Of a DNA stretch of 64,000 nucleotides, positions 46,745-59,256 are shown piece after piece. The position numbers and the translations under genes are program-made. Source of the stretch: Turritopsis dohrnii (lineage: Eukaryota; Cnidaria; Hydrozoa; Anthoathecata; Oceaniidae); NCBI GenBank assembly GCA_027922465.2, contig BQMF02000103.1, forward strand, positions 620,001 through 684,000, given 5' to 3'. Under the pieces are notes generated by a model. It did not search any database. It saw nothing but the letters and a program-made list of their open reading frames with translations, and was not told the DNA's origin. Within the stretch, counting starts at the first letter, position 1, and each line of letters opens with the position of its first letter.

Positions 46745-49400
46745 GGTTTCTTCCAGCTGAAAATACAAAAATGATGTTTTGACTCAAAGATTCATGGACG
46801 CACAAGGAAATTATGCTTGTAGCATCCATAATACGCCACTACCTTTCAAACCTTATTTAAACTGAACCAGCCAGCCCGATTTTCCGGGTTAATTTTTCAT
46901 GTGGACACCCCTGTCTAAGACAGCAAAAAGATGTTTTAAAGACGTTGCAGGAAAACCATTTATAGATCAGTCGTAAAAATGTCTTTTTCAGGCACAGATT
47001 GTTTTGTTGTGTACTCATACTAACAGAAGACTTACAATAAGTTTCTTTTCGTCATTTTTTTCAGAAAAATTCTCAGTATTAATAAAGGAAAAAGATTACT
47101 AATTTATTTACAAATGTTTACGCAGGATAGCCTCTTCAGTTCCTTAAGGTACTGTTATCAATGAGGGTCCTGCAAAGGAGGTTCTAGAGCATTTAAAGCC
47201 CTCATTTGGCCTACGGAAGCTGTAATGACAGGAACCACTCAACTAGACAACCATCCTAGACATATATTTCATTACCACGACAAAAAGAAAATTTGGAACT
47301 AATACTCCTTATAATTTGCACACGACGCAAGTTCATGATTTTAAATTTGACAAATAAATTCCTTGGTCGAAAAAGTCATTTTGGGGCAACTTTGGATCAA
47401 TTATGAATGTTGTGCAACACTTAGGAAAATTTCCCTTGTGATTTTGAATTTGAGAATCATTTTTATAATATGGTAACTCAACGTTTATCACTTCAGTGAA
47501 CAGCGCAGGAACAGAACTGGCAAGGTTCGAAATAATCAAAGAAGAAATTTGAAAGATTAGGGAGATTCGTACAATTGACGAGCCTGTTACACGAAAAACA
47601 TCAATTTCTTGTGAGAACTGTTTTAAAACTGTTCAACTAAAAAGTTACTTTAGGGACTTAAAGCCTTTTCTTGTATCAAGAGAAACATCATCATTTTGCA
47701 CGCTTATTTCAAGTGCTGATGTGAAATTACCAATGACTTTGAAGAGAAATTTCACGAACAACTGTTGTACAGTGTGTTTCGTAATGTTGGAAATGGAAAT
47801 TTTAAAGCTGTTTTTTTAAATGAATATACCGAATTTCAAAATAATTTTTACACTGTTGGAAAGCCATTTTGAAGTTCTTTCGGATAGCATGTTTTTGTGA
47901 AAAATGAAAAAGTGGTTTTTGAAAAAATAAGGAAAATGTCTTGGAAAAATGTAATTAAATTTTTAATGGTCGATTAAGAAGTGAATGAAAAGAAAAGATT
48001 TTTTCAAACAATGACAGCAATTTGGAAAACAATAAACAAATTTAAGCTGTGTGTTCACGAAATACAGTGTGTCCACGAGAAAGTGGGCACCTGGTTTAAA
48101 ACACAAATAACTTTTCGAATATTCACCAATACAATGCAATTCTTATACCGTTGGAAAGAAGAATTTACGAGCTTTCCGAAAATATAAGTTGTTATTTGTA
48201 AAAAATTTTATTTTAAAGGATAAAGACTATTTTTTCTTTCGACACGGTTGTTAATTTTGTAATGATCAATAAAACAGACTTTTAACGAGCAATTAACTCT
48301 TTGTTTCGTTGAAACAGCAGCTGTTGGTGGTGTTGTGATAAGCTTGTCACTGTCCAAACCTAGACCGATTTTTGTCGATGGGAAATAGTCAGTCAAATCC
48401 TCTAAGTTCCAAACTTACATTTTTTTTATGCTTTAAATATCTTAACTCACACTACATTCATTGTGTGCAAGTACTTTGCTTGAAAAGACTCTAAAGGTAT
48501 ATAATATAAGCTCTACTGAAAGGAATAGTTGACATATGGCTAAATCGCAGATGCCAAGGTAGAAATGTTTTTCACGTGAGTCTTATGCAACGTTCTTACG
48601 TTTTCCGTAGTTGTTTTAAAAATGGAAGCGAAGAAGCATGCGTAGATCTGAGAAAATTTCTTGGTTGAATATATGGATATAGAAGAGGTTATACGGCTGT
48701 CAAACTTAAAAGAATCAAGAACATTTATGATCCAAACTGATAATCTACGTGAAACTAATACTCTTAGTAGTTATTCGTGATAAATAAGCAGTTTTTGATG
48801 CTTCAAATCAGATATGAACGACTACAAAAACAGTATGCTTACATCGATTTAAAAAAATGCGTAAGGTTTCTATTAGTCTTTTTCTAAATATAATACAATT
48901 TTCTATTTCATGTTCCTAGGTAAGCTATCCTGTTTTTATAAAGCTCTGGAATCTTGAAGCACAGCTCATCTTCCTCATCAGCTTATACCCATTTTATTAA
49001 TCAACAGATGACCACTTTTTTAATTGACTAGTTGAATTTAAAATATTGTATGATTCTAAAATTTGTATACTATCAAGCTGACGATAAAAAGGAAACACAG
49101 ATATTTTTATTATTTCGCAAGGCCAAGTAAAAGTTTTTATTATGAAGTTCAGGTACAAACAACATAAAGATTTTCATACTGTATAGTTTTAAAAGGAGTA
49201 CTTTGAAACGTCCACGGAAGAGTGTTCTCTAATGGATTTTTAAACTGACGGTGTTCCTTTTTAAGCTTGATCTCCGGCAAAATTTTTCAAAGTCTCTTAA
49301 CTTTTATGATGCTCTCGGGAATGTAATTAAATGAATTCGAAGTTATTACTATTTACGCCACAGATTTTCCCTTCAAAACTTAATGTGACAAAGTTTTCAT
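46745..49400. other. Intergenic, no gene; traces of Tc1/mariner-like ends
   Basis: 47773 (ACAGTGTGTTTCG) and 48063 (ACAGTGTGTCCACGAGAAAG) resemble single ends of Tc1/mariner-type repeats, with CCGTTGGAAAG words after each. No paired ends were found. Frames at 47333, 47981 and 48208 are unremarkable. Confidence 0.4.
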
Positions 49401-49890
49401 TACTTAATTACTTTTTGAAGATGCTTTAGGGAATATAACTATGAATAAAAAACTTTTTGAAAAAATCTCTAAATGATGCAAAACAGTGCAGTTTATATGA
49501 AATAACAAATATTACTTCTTTCACAGCTACAAGATAAACTGTAAAACACAAAGAACATCATACCACATTATGCATATTGTTTTAAACCGTGAACAAACAT
49601 TCACCTTTTAAAGCACAGATTATTCTTAACGCGATAATCTTTTAATTAGTTAATTGCTTCTTGAAGATGCTTTAGGGAGTGCAACTTCGAATGGAAATCT
49701 TTTTAAAGAAATCTCTAAATTGATGCAAGACTGAAGTTTTATATGAAACAACAAAGTTTAATAGTTATCGTAGCTAAAAGGTAAAATGTAAAATACTGCA
49801 AACATCATTCCGCATTATGCATATGGTTTTAAAGCGTGAACTAACACTCATTTCTTTCTGAAAAGGCTCCAGAAAGTCTTACAGTCATCC
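49400..49890. repeat. Two tandem units, 246-bp period
   Basis: TTGAAGATGCTTTAGGGA occurs at 49415 and 49661, followed in both by AAATCTCTAAA, TTATATGAAA, TTATGCATAT and TTTTAAA at matching offsets. About 75% similar by eye. Confidence 0.7.
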
Positions 49891-49932
49891 GCAGGAATAC
49901 TTCTGCCTGGTAGGGCATCTTGTTCATATTAC

Positions 49933-50505
49933 CTTTGTGTTGTTTAAGTGAGAACGGCAAGGATTTTGAAGAACAGCCTGAAATCTCAAATTTTACCAAT
50001 CATGCATTTTATTTTTGTATATTCTTTAACTCTAAAACTTTCATTCAGCATATGTTATTCAATTCACTGATTGTTGGCGGATCTTTCCTTGAAAAGAGTT
50101 AAGAATACATGTAATTGGATTTCTGTGCATGCAGAAACCCATATTACAAATTGTTGTTCTTCGTGTTTTTCTTTAACTGTTTTCTTGGGGTTTTTTTTAT
50201 GTACACCTTTTGGCTATTTTTTGTTTCAAATCATAGTTTGAATCGCAGATTTCTAATGGATTTTTTCACTTGAATCTTTATTTGAAAAAGTTTGTTTTTT
50301 TTCTTTTAGGTTTTTATAATTTCTTTAACAAATCTTTTGTAAAATACTTCTATGGTTGCAGTTCACGCATTTTTTGTTTGTTTGTAGTAACTTCTTTCTG
50401 ATAAAAAGGTATATTAGCATCAGTGCGAATTAGGTCCAAAAGATAACAAAAAGTAACAAAGTTTTGTGCAGATTTTCTGTTGTTTAAGTTTAGATCTATA
50501 TGGTA
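49933..50505 (+). repeat. Dispersed repeat A, copy 3, 5'-truncated
   Basis: Matches 30538-31176: GATTTTGAAG, CATTTTATTTTTGTATAT, TTGGCGGATCTT, ATATTACAAATTGT, AGATAACAAAAAGTAAC in order. Confidence 0.8.
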
Positions 50506-50682
50506 TCCCGTGTTAAAATTTTTTTACGGGTTTTAATTCTTAAAATGACGTCTCAAAAATGGTGTCGAAAAATTAAATCACATAATGACGAACAGAGAGG
50601 GTATCAGTGCTACTTTAAACATTAAAGCTAGGAGCGCAGAACAGTCGTTTTACTTGGAAGATCTGAAACCCATCAAAAATTA

Positions 50683-51252
50683 CCTTATCGGCCTTTTTTA
50701 CGCCGGCCATGATTTAACGCCGGCCCTTTTTACGCCGGCCCTTATTCCGCCACCCCAAGATTTTGCCTTAACGCCACTTAGGGCCGTTATTTACGCCTCA
50801 AAAAGAAAAAAGAAAAAAAAATTTTTAAGCACTATTTTTCACTTTTTCTGTTCTAATTTTAACTTATACTACAAATGTCTTCTAATATATATCATCTAAT
50901 ACATCGTAAGACTTAATCTATTACAGTTATTTCGTCCTCTTTTTCATTAATGCTTTCATTATTTTCTCTAATTCCCTCATCGTCATCTGATTCTACCTCT
51001 ATTTCTACTTCAACTTCCCCTTCATCTGACTTTTCATTGTCTCCAAAGAATTCTTTCACATCTAAAGTTTGTTTCATTTTTTCAAATCTAAACAAATCTA
51101 AACAAAACCAAAATCTACAACTCTTATTGAAACCTAGATCTCCATGCTTCTTGTATCATTTTTGTTCTAAACAACTTTTTATTATTATTGTTGTTATTAT
51201 TATGTTATTATAGGGATAAGAACCATTTGTATAATGGAACCCGAATAAATGT

Positions 51253-51295
<43 letters not shown>

Positions 51296-51422
51296 ACTTT
51301 AAAAAATAACGCCGATTTTTTGAAAAATTTCCATTTTTTTGGCCCTTTTTACGCCGGCCCTTTTAACGCCGCGCACCAAAATTAACGCCACATTAGGGCC
51401 GGCTTAAAAAGGGCCGATAAGG
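50683..51422. mobile_element. 740-bp TIR element with CCTTATCGGCC ends and TA flanks
   Basis: Ends CCTTATCGGCCTTTTTTACG and the complement CCTTATCGGCCCTTTTTAAG. TA on both sides (50681-50682, 51423-51424). GCCGGCCC/TTTACGCC words repeat just inside each end. Holds a 37-base A tract (51254-51290) and an acidic 60-codon minus frame of unknown meaning. End design matches the HIRAN element at 5316. Confidence 0.75.
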
Positions 51423-51424
51423 TA

Positions 51425-52272
51425 TTAAAAAAAAGCACTTTACATCCGCTTTTTTCGCTTTGCAAAATAAATTAAATCGATTGAAAATGCAATGCAATGG
51501 TTCCCCGTGATGAAAAAATCTAACGTCAATACGGAAAAAACAACACTTTTCACCCTTTCAGTCAAAAATCTGTAGGTATTCTGGCTAAAGCATCATTTTA
51601 GTTCACTAAACACTGGAACACTGGAGTTCTAAACAGAAAAACTTTTTAATGGGAAGATATGAAACACATCAAAGTATTCATAATACATATTTCACGATAC
51701 GATATATACAGTAGTAAAAATAAATTGTGCGTACAGGAAAACAGCAAAGAGATTAAAATCGCTTTGACTGGAATCCATACCCCAACGTAAATAAAAGCCA
51801 AACGCGTAAGTCGAATGAATTGTAAACAATTTTATACCTTCTAGCGATTTTCTTTGCACAAAACCAGAACGTCATGATTTAAAACCATGATATTCATTTC
51901 TTCGATGGTTTATATATTGTTTTTATGTGTCTTCCCTAAAGGAAAAGTAATAATGCAGAAACCATGCTATAAGAAAAACACAATAAAAAAACAAAAAAGT
52001 TCAAAAGCGGACTTACCCTAAAAACATTAATAAATCTTCGTGCAATGCTTTCGTTGTTCTTTATTGTTTCTTGATCAATCAAAACATTTCAATAAAGACG
52101 TTCAAAACGATCAAAACAACATGCATCAAAGTTGCATCAAAGTTAACGAGTTGGTTGGAACTTGAATCACCTCTGAGCATCTATCCAATGAGATTCCACT
52201 GATTCGTAGGCGTTCAGGTTCAATTGAGCGGTTCTGCTCCCCTCGTCTGCTACGAACTAGTGTGATCACAAG
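51425..52272. other. Intergenic, nothing identified
   Basis: No paired repeats or coding pattern seen. Confidence 0.4.
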
Positions 52273-52345
52273 GGGTCGGAAGCTTAATGGTTAGAGCAAT
52301 CGCCCGGCAAGCGAGAGGTCGTGGCTTCAAGTCCCACTCGATCCG
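52273..52345 (+). other. tRNA-derived SINE head (tRNA-like, anticodon-position GGC)
   Basis: Exactly 73 bases fold as a tRNA. Acceptor GGGTCGG/TCGATCC pairs 7 of 7 with two G-U. D arm GCTT/GAGC. Anticodon stem ATCGC/GCGAG, 4 of 5. Loop CCGGCAA has GGC at the anticodon place (Ala-like) but C instead of T at position 33. T arm GTGGC TTCAAGT CCCAC has one C-C clash. A further 40 bp (CACTTTGCGCTGCAATTGG...) follow as a possible SINE body. Those defects argue against a working tRNA. Confidence 0.55.
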
Positions 52346-52610
52346 AACACTTTGCGCTGCAATTGGAAAGGTACATTGTGCGCTGATGTCAATAATTAAA
52401 ATGTTTATTCAGCACATTGGTTTCAGTTAAAATGCAATATTAAAGTGTCTTTCCTGATACTAATCGTAGAAAAATATTAACTGTGGTCTGACACACTTTT
52501 ATGAATAAGTGACCGCAAAATCGGCCCGAAATTTTAGAGAGTGAAAGTGTGAAAAAAGCGAATGCACAAATCGAATTAGTGTAAAAAGATGCCTTGCATA
52601 TTCAAAGTTA

Positions 52611-52755
52611 CAGTGGAACCTCTAATTAGCGGACACCATCGGGAAAAAAAAATTTTGTCCGTTAATTAGAGTTGTCCGCTTTTTGGAGAGTTTCTTATGA
52701 GAGTTTGACCTTCGCCGGGGAAAATGAATTTATCCGTTAATGAGAGGTTCCACTG
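52611..52755. mobile_element. 145-bp Tc1/mariner-type MITE
   Basis: Ends CAGTGGAACCTCTAATTAGC and the complement of GAGAGGTTCCACTG; TA on both sides. Internal GTCCGTTAATTAGAG words. Same family as 31971-32788. Confidence 0.85.
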
Positions 52756-55303
52756 TAGTTTTAAAATACCACTACCGCTACACTATGCCACATGGTGACA
52801 TTACTCATTAAACTATCCGTTGTATTGTAAAACTTGTTCAATAATGGGTCTGCTTATTCTAAGTGTATTGCGGAGGCATTGAATTGCGCGAACAGTGTGG
52901 TATCTTTACAAGGTGTTTTTTCTCTTCCACGTTGCCAGTTTAGCTCTGAAAAAACGTCATCTAAATATTAAGAACTCGATTCTCCGTCTGTTTGTTTATT
53001 TGTTTGTTTGTCTGTCTCTCACGCAAAATGGTAGATTGAGCTTTGAAATAAAATCGAGGATCAGCAACGGAGAAATCGCAGAGAACTTAATCAAATTAGG
53101 GGCATAAATGTAAAAATCCTACCAAAGAAATGGCGATGACTGTATGAACTTGTAATACTTTTAATTGAAATATATATACATGAGTAATATAAGCGAATTC
53201 ATAAATTAATATTTCCACAATAAAGAATGATCTTAACCCTATTAGGAACCCCGGATCCTCAGAGCCCCAAAAAGCCTAGTCAAATTGATAGGGTTAAATC
53301 CACTTTTAAGCTTTTATAACCCCTGTGGATAACTGAATAAATAAAGAATAAAAGGGTTGTTTATTGTTGTGTTATGAGCTAGCCAAGTATATGAATGTAT
53401 TTTGAAATTAAAAATGGTTCCCGAAACGTGAGTGTTTTCATTTATAAGAGCTGTGAAGAAGCTCAAAAATGTGTTATGTCTTGCTGTTTCATCTTACTCA
53501 TGTCTAACTTTTTTATAATGTTTTTATTGTTAATTTGCATGAGAACTCACAGACCCACAGTAAATTCGGTCTGGTTTTTTAAAGGTTTTTTTGAGGTTAA
53601 CTTTTCACACATATATCAGATTTCAGCAATTTTTACACTATTCGAGCATTTTATTCATAGATTTTCAAAATATACATTTTGCTTTCCAAAACCTTTTAGT
53701 TTGGAAACAATGAAGGATTTTACCATGAAAAAATTCAATTATTGTCTTAATGGTTAATTAACACATCTTTCAATAACAGCTATCAAAGGTCATTATCAAA
53801 AACAATAACAAGTCAAGTGCCTGAGTCATTAAAAACAAAACTTTAAGCTGTCTCAACATGTCTCCGTTTCCATCCCCTGCGCTTTGCTCTTACTGTCATA
53901 AAGAGTGGCGAATAAAATTTTGATTTTGTCAAAGATTATTTGCTGCGTCAACAATTTTACTTCTTTACTCTGATAGACTCTGGATCTCAGTGGAGAAAAG
54001 TTTTTATAGCAACTAAAGATTGCTTATATGATGTCAAAACAATTTTGTAGAAGCCCCCGTCTCACAATTTTTAACTTTGTGATGAGATTATAATTTTAGT
54101 ATGTTCAATAACACCACGTCATGTACTTTACAAACAAAAGAATAATCGCACGTGAAAACTTACTTTTATTAACCATTAAGGATTTAATGACCGTGACAGT
54201 TTAAAGAAATCCTTTTTACTACAAAGGTGTTGGACTAAATTATTTAAAATATAAGTTTTTAAAATCCTTGAAAGAAATGCTACCGAATGATGTAAAAATC
54301 TCTAAAATCTGAAGTATATGTGAAAAGTTATAGCTTGTTAAAATCTCAGACCGAAATTCTCTGGGACACACTGTATAACGTTTGACGCTTTTGTTATAAA
54401 AATTCCCTGGAGTGCTTTTTGTCTAAATTGATCGTCTAAAAGATAAAAAGTTTTTTTAAATTTAATTTTTCGATTTGCGCTTGAAGTACTTAAATTTTAT
54501 ATCGACAGAATCCTTATTTTTTTTGTCTTTCTCGAGATTTAATTTTTGTAGGAAACGATCAATTAAGATGTTTAACAACAAGATCAATTTCCGAAAACAA
54601 AAACAGTTATGTAACAACTTCCATCGATATAAAATTTATAACAATTAATTGGATATTTTCTTCAAAAATGCGATGAAAATTTTTGAAGCCAAAGTTTGAA
54701 ATACACTGTATAGTGATCTTAACCAATAAGCGTTGATAAGGGCCGTTGCTATGGCGGCGTAACCTCTAATGGTGTCACTGTTCGGAATAACTATGCAAAA
54801 AGGTAGGCAACTTCTGATTATATGAGTTAGATCATGTTAAAGCTGAAAGATGAAGCTTTGCAACAATGTATAAGACTTAATTTTGAAAAAAAAGTCAAAA
54901 AATTGTCTTTATTTCCCCTAGAACCACCTTGAATTTATTGCCAGTTGACAAAAATTCGTCGAAATAAATGTAGTAAAAAATATGACATACGATATATTCA
55001 ATTAGATGATAAAATAAATTACAATTGTAAAAGGACTATTAAAATAAGTTATATACATAAAGACCACTATATTGTGTAATGCAAATCAAATCTGCTTCTA
55101 TGACTAAAAAACACTCTGTAGTGCCCAGGAAAATGCTAGAAAGCTGACAAGGCTACGATTGGAATGGAATAGAAAAACAAATACAGTAAACCAAAAACTG
55201 CACCTCGTGCATGTACTTATTAAAATCTGTTAAGCCAAAAAAGCCTGTACGGCCGCAAACCCTCGGATATTCCGAGTACAAAAACTCCTAAGAAGAAAAA
55301 ATA
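52756..55303. other. Intergenic, no gene recognised
   Basis: 52968-53045 is a further TTTG/TCTG repeat copy. A 120-codon frame at 53395-53757 begins MYFEIKNGSRNVSV; its hydrophobic, low-pattern content does not support a gene. 54362 (GACACACTGTATAAC) resembles a mariner-type end. Confidence 0.4.
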
Positions 55304-55650
55304 CTACAGTCTGGCCTCATCACATGCGAAATGAAAATCATCAACACAGTCCACATTCATGCTAACAGACCGACTGCCCCGAAGACAGAGCAAAGCTGAA
55401 CGCATTATAATGAAGGATAGCTTACAGCGTATCCAGCTTTTAATATGCTCATATCTTTGACCGGTCTTCGTGGCAATCTTCTCAGCAAGATGTTTATGGA
55501 ACACTGATGCCTCGTGACTCATTCCTCCAGTAATTGAGTACACAAGAGGAGTGAATGAGCCATGCTCATTGTTCAACACTCGATCATTATATTTTCGCTT
55601 TTTCTCTTGTTCATGTTTGTTGAAAACTTTCTGTATGTAGTTGCCTTCAA
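55304..55650 (-). pseudogene. 3' fragment of a restriction-like-endonuclease non-LTR element
   Basis: The frame is open upstream of its first ATG, from about 55650. It reads NYIQKVFNKHEQEKKRKYND, NNEHGSFTPLVYSITGGMS, IRCKLSFIIMRSALLCLRG. The same segment order occurs at the end of the element at 62382-64000. The RT and endonuclease core are missing, as expected of 5' truncation. Confidence 0.8.
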
Positions 55651-58132
55651 TTTAGATCTCAAGAATTCAATATGAAAAAACTCTAATTGTGGTCTAATGA
55701 GTTTTTCAAAATGCTGATATTATGAATTTTCAGGAACAGTTACACCATCAAGTGTTTATATTGGCTTTTTTTTTTTTTTTTTACTTTTTTCTTTGTTTAC
55801 TTATTTATTTATATCTTAATTCTTAGTTTCTTATCAGCGGATTTTTCATCTAAAAAAAGTGTAAGATATATACATTAACATTATTTGGATTCAAAATATT
55901 ATGTTACCTTCACATAATTTTTATGGATACGTTTAGTTGTTTCCTTTCCTCCTTCCTTCATGGTAACTTGTTTTTAATCTCTTAGTAGTGTTTTCCTTAT
56001 TCCCTTTCAATCACCAGCGAGATATAGTCTTTTCAGTTCTTATTATTGCTACGTACTCTGGCCTTGTAAACGGGGGGTCTGTTTTCATTCAGGAAAGCAA
56101 AGAACACTTTCAAATTAAAGTTTTAATACAAAGTATCATCATCATTTTGTGTGTTAGAAAATAGCAGATAGGGTGAAGTGTGTTTTCTGACTTGGTTTTC
56201 CATAGCAATTTAAAAAAAACAACAGTAAAACAAATCTACCAGATCTGAATTACTTTCGAGAAAAATCGGAAAACTCAATAACACTTACCAATTCCTCCTG
56301 TTACCCCCAGTTTCGGATTAGAAGATGTACATCATTTATGATGTTGTTTTGTTGTTTTTATTTCGTTCTTCATTGCTGTTTTTTCCCATTTTGTGTTAAG
56401 AGTAAAATGTGTGAAAAGTTCCCTATGTGATATATTTTGCATTCTGTTTTTCTGCCATCTGCAAATCCAATGATAAGAATACAGTAACAACAAAAAAGCT
56501 GGGAGATAAAAGAAAGCTATAGATAATTGTCATGAAATTTTAAACAGCTTCATGCGCTATTGTTTCAAAATAAACATGGAGTTACACATTACGTTAGTTT
56601 TATCAACTTAAACGCCTCTCTCTCACAACCGCCCACAATTATGGCGTTTTACTGTCCATAGGGGCGGATTGAGTAACTTCGGGGAGTATATGAAAAAAAT
56701 ATTGATGTTGATGGGAAAAACAACTGAGAGTTTTAAGGAGAGCTGAAATTTTTCTTAATGTGCTCAAGGGTTCTTTGTTAATTCCAGTCTTTTAAAGTAC
56801 TAAGACATGGATAGAGAGAAATCTGCTGTAAGGTACAAGTTAGTACCAACGCTAACGAAGGGGAACAATAGTGGCCCAATATCTTTTATTGAGTATCTGT
56901 TATAAGGAATAAATACCATAAAATGGCCTACGACATAATGTTTGCCATCAAAACGGTGGGAGTCAAATATTCCAGCGACTCAGTGTGAAACGGTTGTCTA
57001 GCTATTGAGGAACTCCTACATCTTCTCTATCGCAACCATTTGCTTTAATTTCTCTAGAACCTCTAGAACACCTTCATTGATATCAGTGAGGCCATCCATT
57101 AACAAACGTATAGATGTATGTATATTATTTATTTTTTTCAATATATGAGACGTCTGGACGATCTGGAATTTTTACGACAATTAACTACTTATCGGCTACC
57201 GTCACAATTACCTCAATGGATTATTTTACAGGAAGGTTATTTAATCTTTATTATGATGATGTTGAAGGTGTGAACTTTTAAAACGCTGTTTAAGTTCCTA
57301 CTATGTTTTGGATGGCTTTTACAAAACTGACAAAGCTTTGTGGGGGAGAGCCGCTACCACTTTATTTTAAAATGAGTTTGTTTTTTTTGTTATTGTTTGT
57401 CGTTTTTCATTACTAAATAGCTGGTGGAAGAAATTCACTTTGCAGGAAAAATGAAATAACTTGGAACTGATGTTTTAAAAAAAAATAATTAAAAAACCCG
57501 TTTCTAATAACATCCTATTGTGATTTTATTGAGAATGGAATGAGTACTGGAAACTAAGTAGCTTTGTGAAAGCAGTCACTGTTGCAAAGACGGGGTGGTG
57601 TTCAACCTCGTACCCTGGGCTTCTTGCCTTTTCGATTCCACCGTCCGTATATCGAAAAGGTAAGAAGCCCCGGGTACGAGTTGGGATGGTGTTAATTTTC
57701 CGAGCATTCTGAATTTTTATTAATACAAAATTTTCTAATAACGCTAAATAGCTTCTACAAAATGCTTTTCAATGATACATAATACAGTAAACGTTAATTT
57801 ATTCTTGGGAAAAAAAATCGAGTTTTTAATAGTTATGCTCAAAACATATATGGTATCTATAAAAAAAAAAAAATGGGTGAGATATGTTTCAAAACGATTA
57901 TATATGAAATCTTAGTTTTTACTTTAACTTCAATGATTTAACTTAAACTTTAATGATTTTAACATATACTTTACAACAGAAGTTCAGTATTACCAATAAT
58001 TTGTATTTTCAACACATAAGTTTGAATAGTTTTATAATATAGCTAATAATCTAAAGTTGTTCCTTTTCTGAGGATTCTTTATTTTCTATTAGAAAATTTC
58101 ATAAAGGTTAACAAATTAACACCATACTCCTT
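55651..58132. other. Intergenic, no gene; one strong hairpin
   Basis: Apart from the hairpin at 57603-57685, no gene, paired TIR or RNA gene was found. Confidence 0.45.
57603..57685. repeat. Inverted repeat hairpin, about 34-bp arms; partial copy at 6550
   Basis: CAACCTCGTACCCTGGGCTT and TTGCCTTTTCGAT pair with the second half read in complement (CTCGTACCCGGGGCTTCTTA). The sequence AACCTCGAACCCAGGG...TTGCCTTTTCGATATACGGA at 6550-6590 is the same repeat. Confidence 0.75.
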
Positions 58133-58224
58133 GAATTTTATTTCATAAAATCTCAGTCGATCTAATACTGCAGTCATCATACTCGACTGCGTATCAGACT
58201 GGAACCCAGTCTACCCATCCTCTT
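58133..58224 (+). repeat. DIRS left inverted terminal repeat
   Basis: Starts GAATTTTATTTCATAAAATC and ends near CCCAGTCTACCCATCCTCT; pairs with 61656-61745. Confidence 0.9.
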
Positions 58225-58331
58225 CTTATCTTGTTGCGAAGCAAGTCGGAGCTCAAGAGAAAGTTGTAAAGCATTTTGAAAAAGAATCCACGAATATTGT
58301 ACTAATATCAAAATTCCATTCTTTGTAAAGA

Positions 58332-59235
58332 ATGTCCGTAGCAGAAAATCGTATTGTTGGCCATCAGCTGGAACAAGACGTTAGAGATGAACAAGATTGT
58401 TTAGACGGTGAACAGTCTGTTGTTGCTGATCAGTCAGTTGGCCATGAAGGCACTGACATCATTCAAAATACATCTCCCAGCCGTGATCGGGGGAGATCCA
58501 AAGATAGAAGGAATAGAAGAAAAAAGCGAAAACATTCGAGCTATACAAGCGACAGTTCTTCGTCGTCAGAAGATCGTAGACGTAAGAAAAAGTCAAAGAA
58601 AAGGAGAAAGAGAAGTAATTCTTCTTTAAATTTGAATGAATCTAAACCAAGAAGAAAACAGGTTTAGAATTATATCAGAGGAGGATCAATTTAAGTATAA
58701 CCTCCCTCAGTCGATGGCAGACTATGTTAACGAACATATGCAAGTATATGTCTCTGAAGGGGAAGTGAAAGATAACATTCTCAAGAAAAGCCCCATTCCG
58801 GGGAATATAAACTCAGTCAAAAAACTTGATTCATTCATTAAAGATGTTCTCAAAGAGAAGAGAAAAGTCTCAGAACAGAATTGGGACAATATTCTCACTA
58901 AAATTCAAGAGAAAGTCCATGATGTCATGGGACCAATGAGCAAACTTTGGTTAGACATAGAAAATACATTGAACTCTGAAGAAGAGACAGTCTCAGTCCC
59001 ATTGGTGGATATGAAAGAGTTCATGGAGCAGACCGTTTTGCTCCTAGGGCAGTGCAGTAACACCATTGTTTATCATCGTCGCCACAATGTATTGTCTGCC
59101 ATTTGTTCTACATCCACCCACACTAAAGAGATGTTAAAGCACAAAGATTTGATGGAAAGTAATGATGTTAATCTTTTTGGCAAAAAATTTCAAGATTATT
59201 TGATTGAAACACAAAATCCAAGAAACAGACATTAG
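58332..59235 (+). pseudogene. DIRS gag-like protein, one frameshift
   Basis: First frame 58332-58667 is rich in Arg/Ser/Lys (RRNRRKKRKHSSYTSDSSSS). The second frame, open from 58636 to 59235, continues with ISEEDQFKYNLP, then SVKKLDSFIKDVLKEK and HRRHNVLSAICST, the usual pattern of DIRS gag. A one-base shift between about 58640 and 58660 separates them. The region 59236-59522 in another frame is Gly/Arg/Asn-rich, like a nucleic-acid-binding tail. Confidence 0.75.
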
Positions 59236-59256
59236 CAGTCTTTTCCAATAAAGTGA

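Noticed and set aside
53395..53757. 120-codon plus-strand frame
   Set aside because: Hydrophobic, Phe-rich content typical of AT-rich chance frames; no motif or splice context.
56650..56700. AGGGGCGGATTGAG as a hAT end
   Set aside because: No matching inverted end or target duplication nearby.
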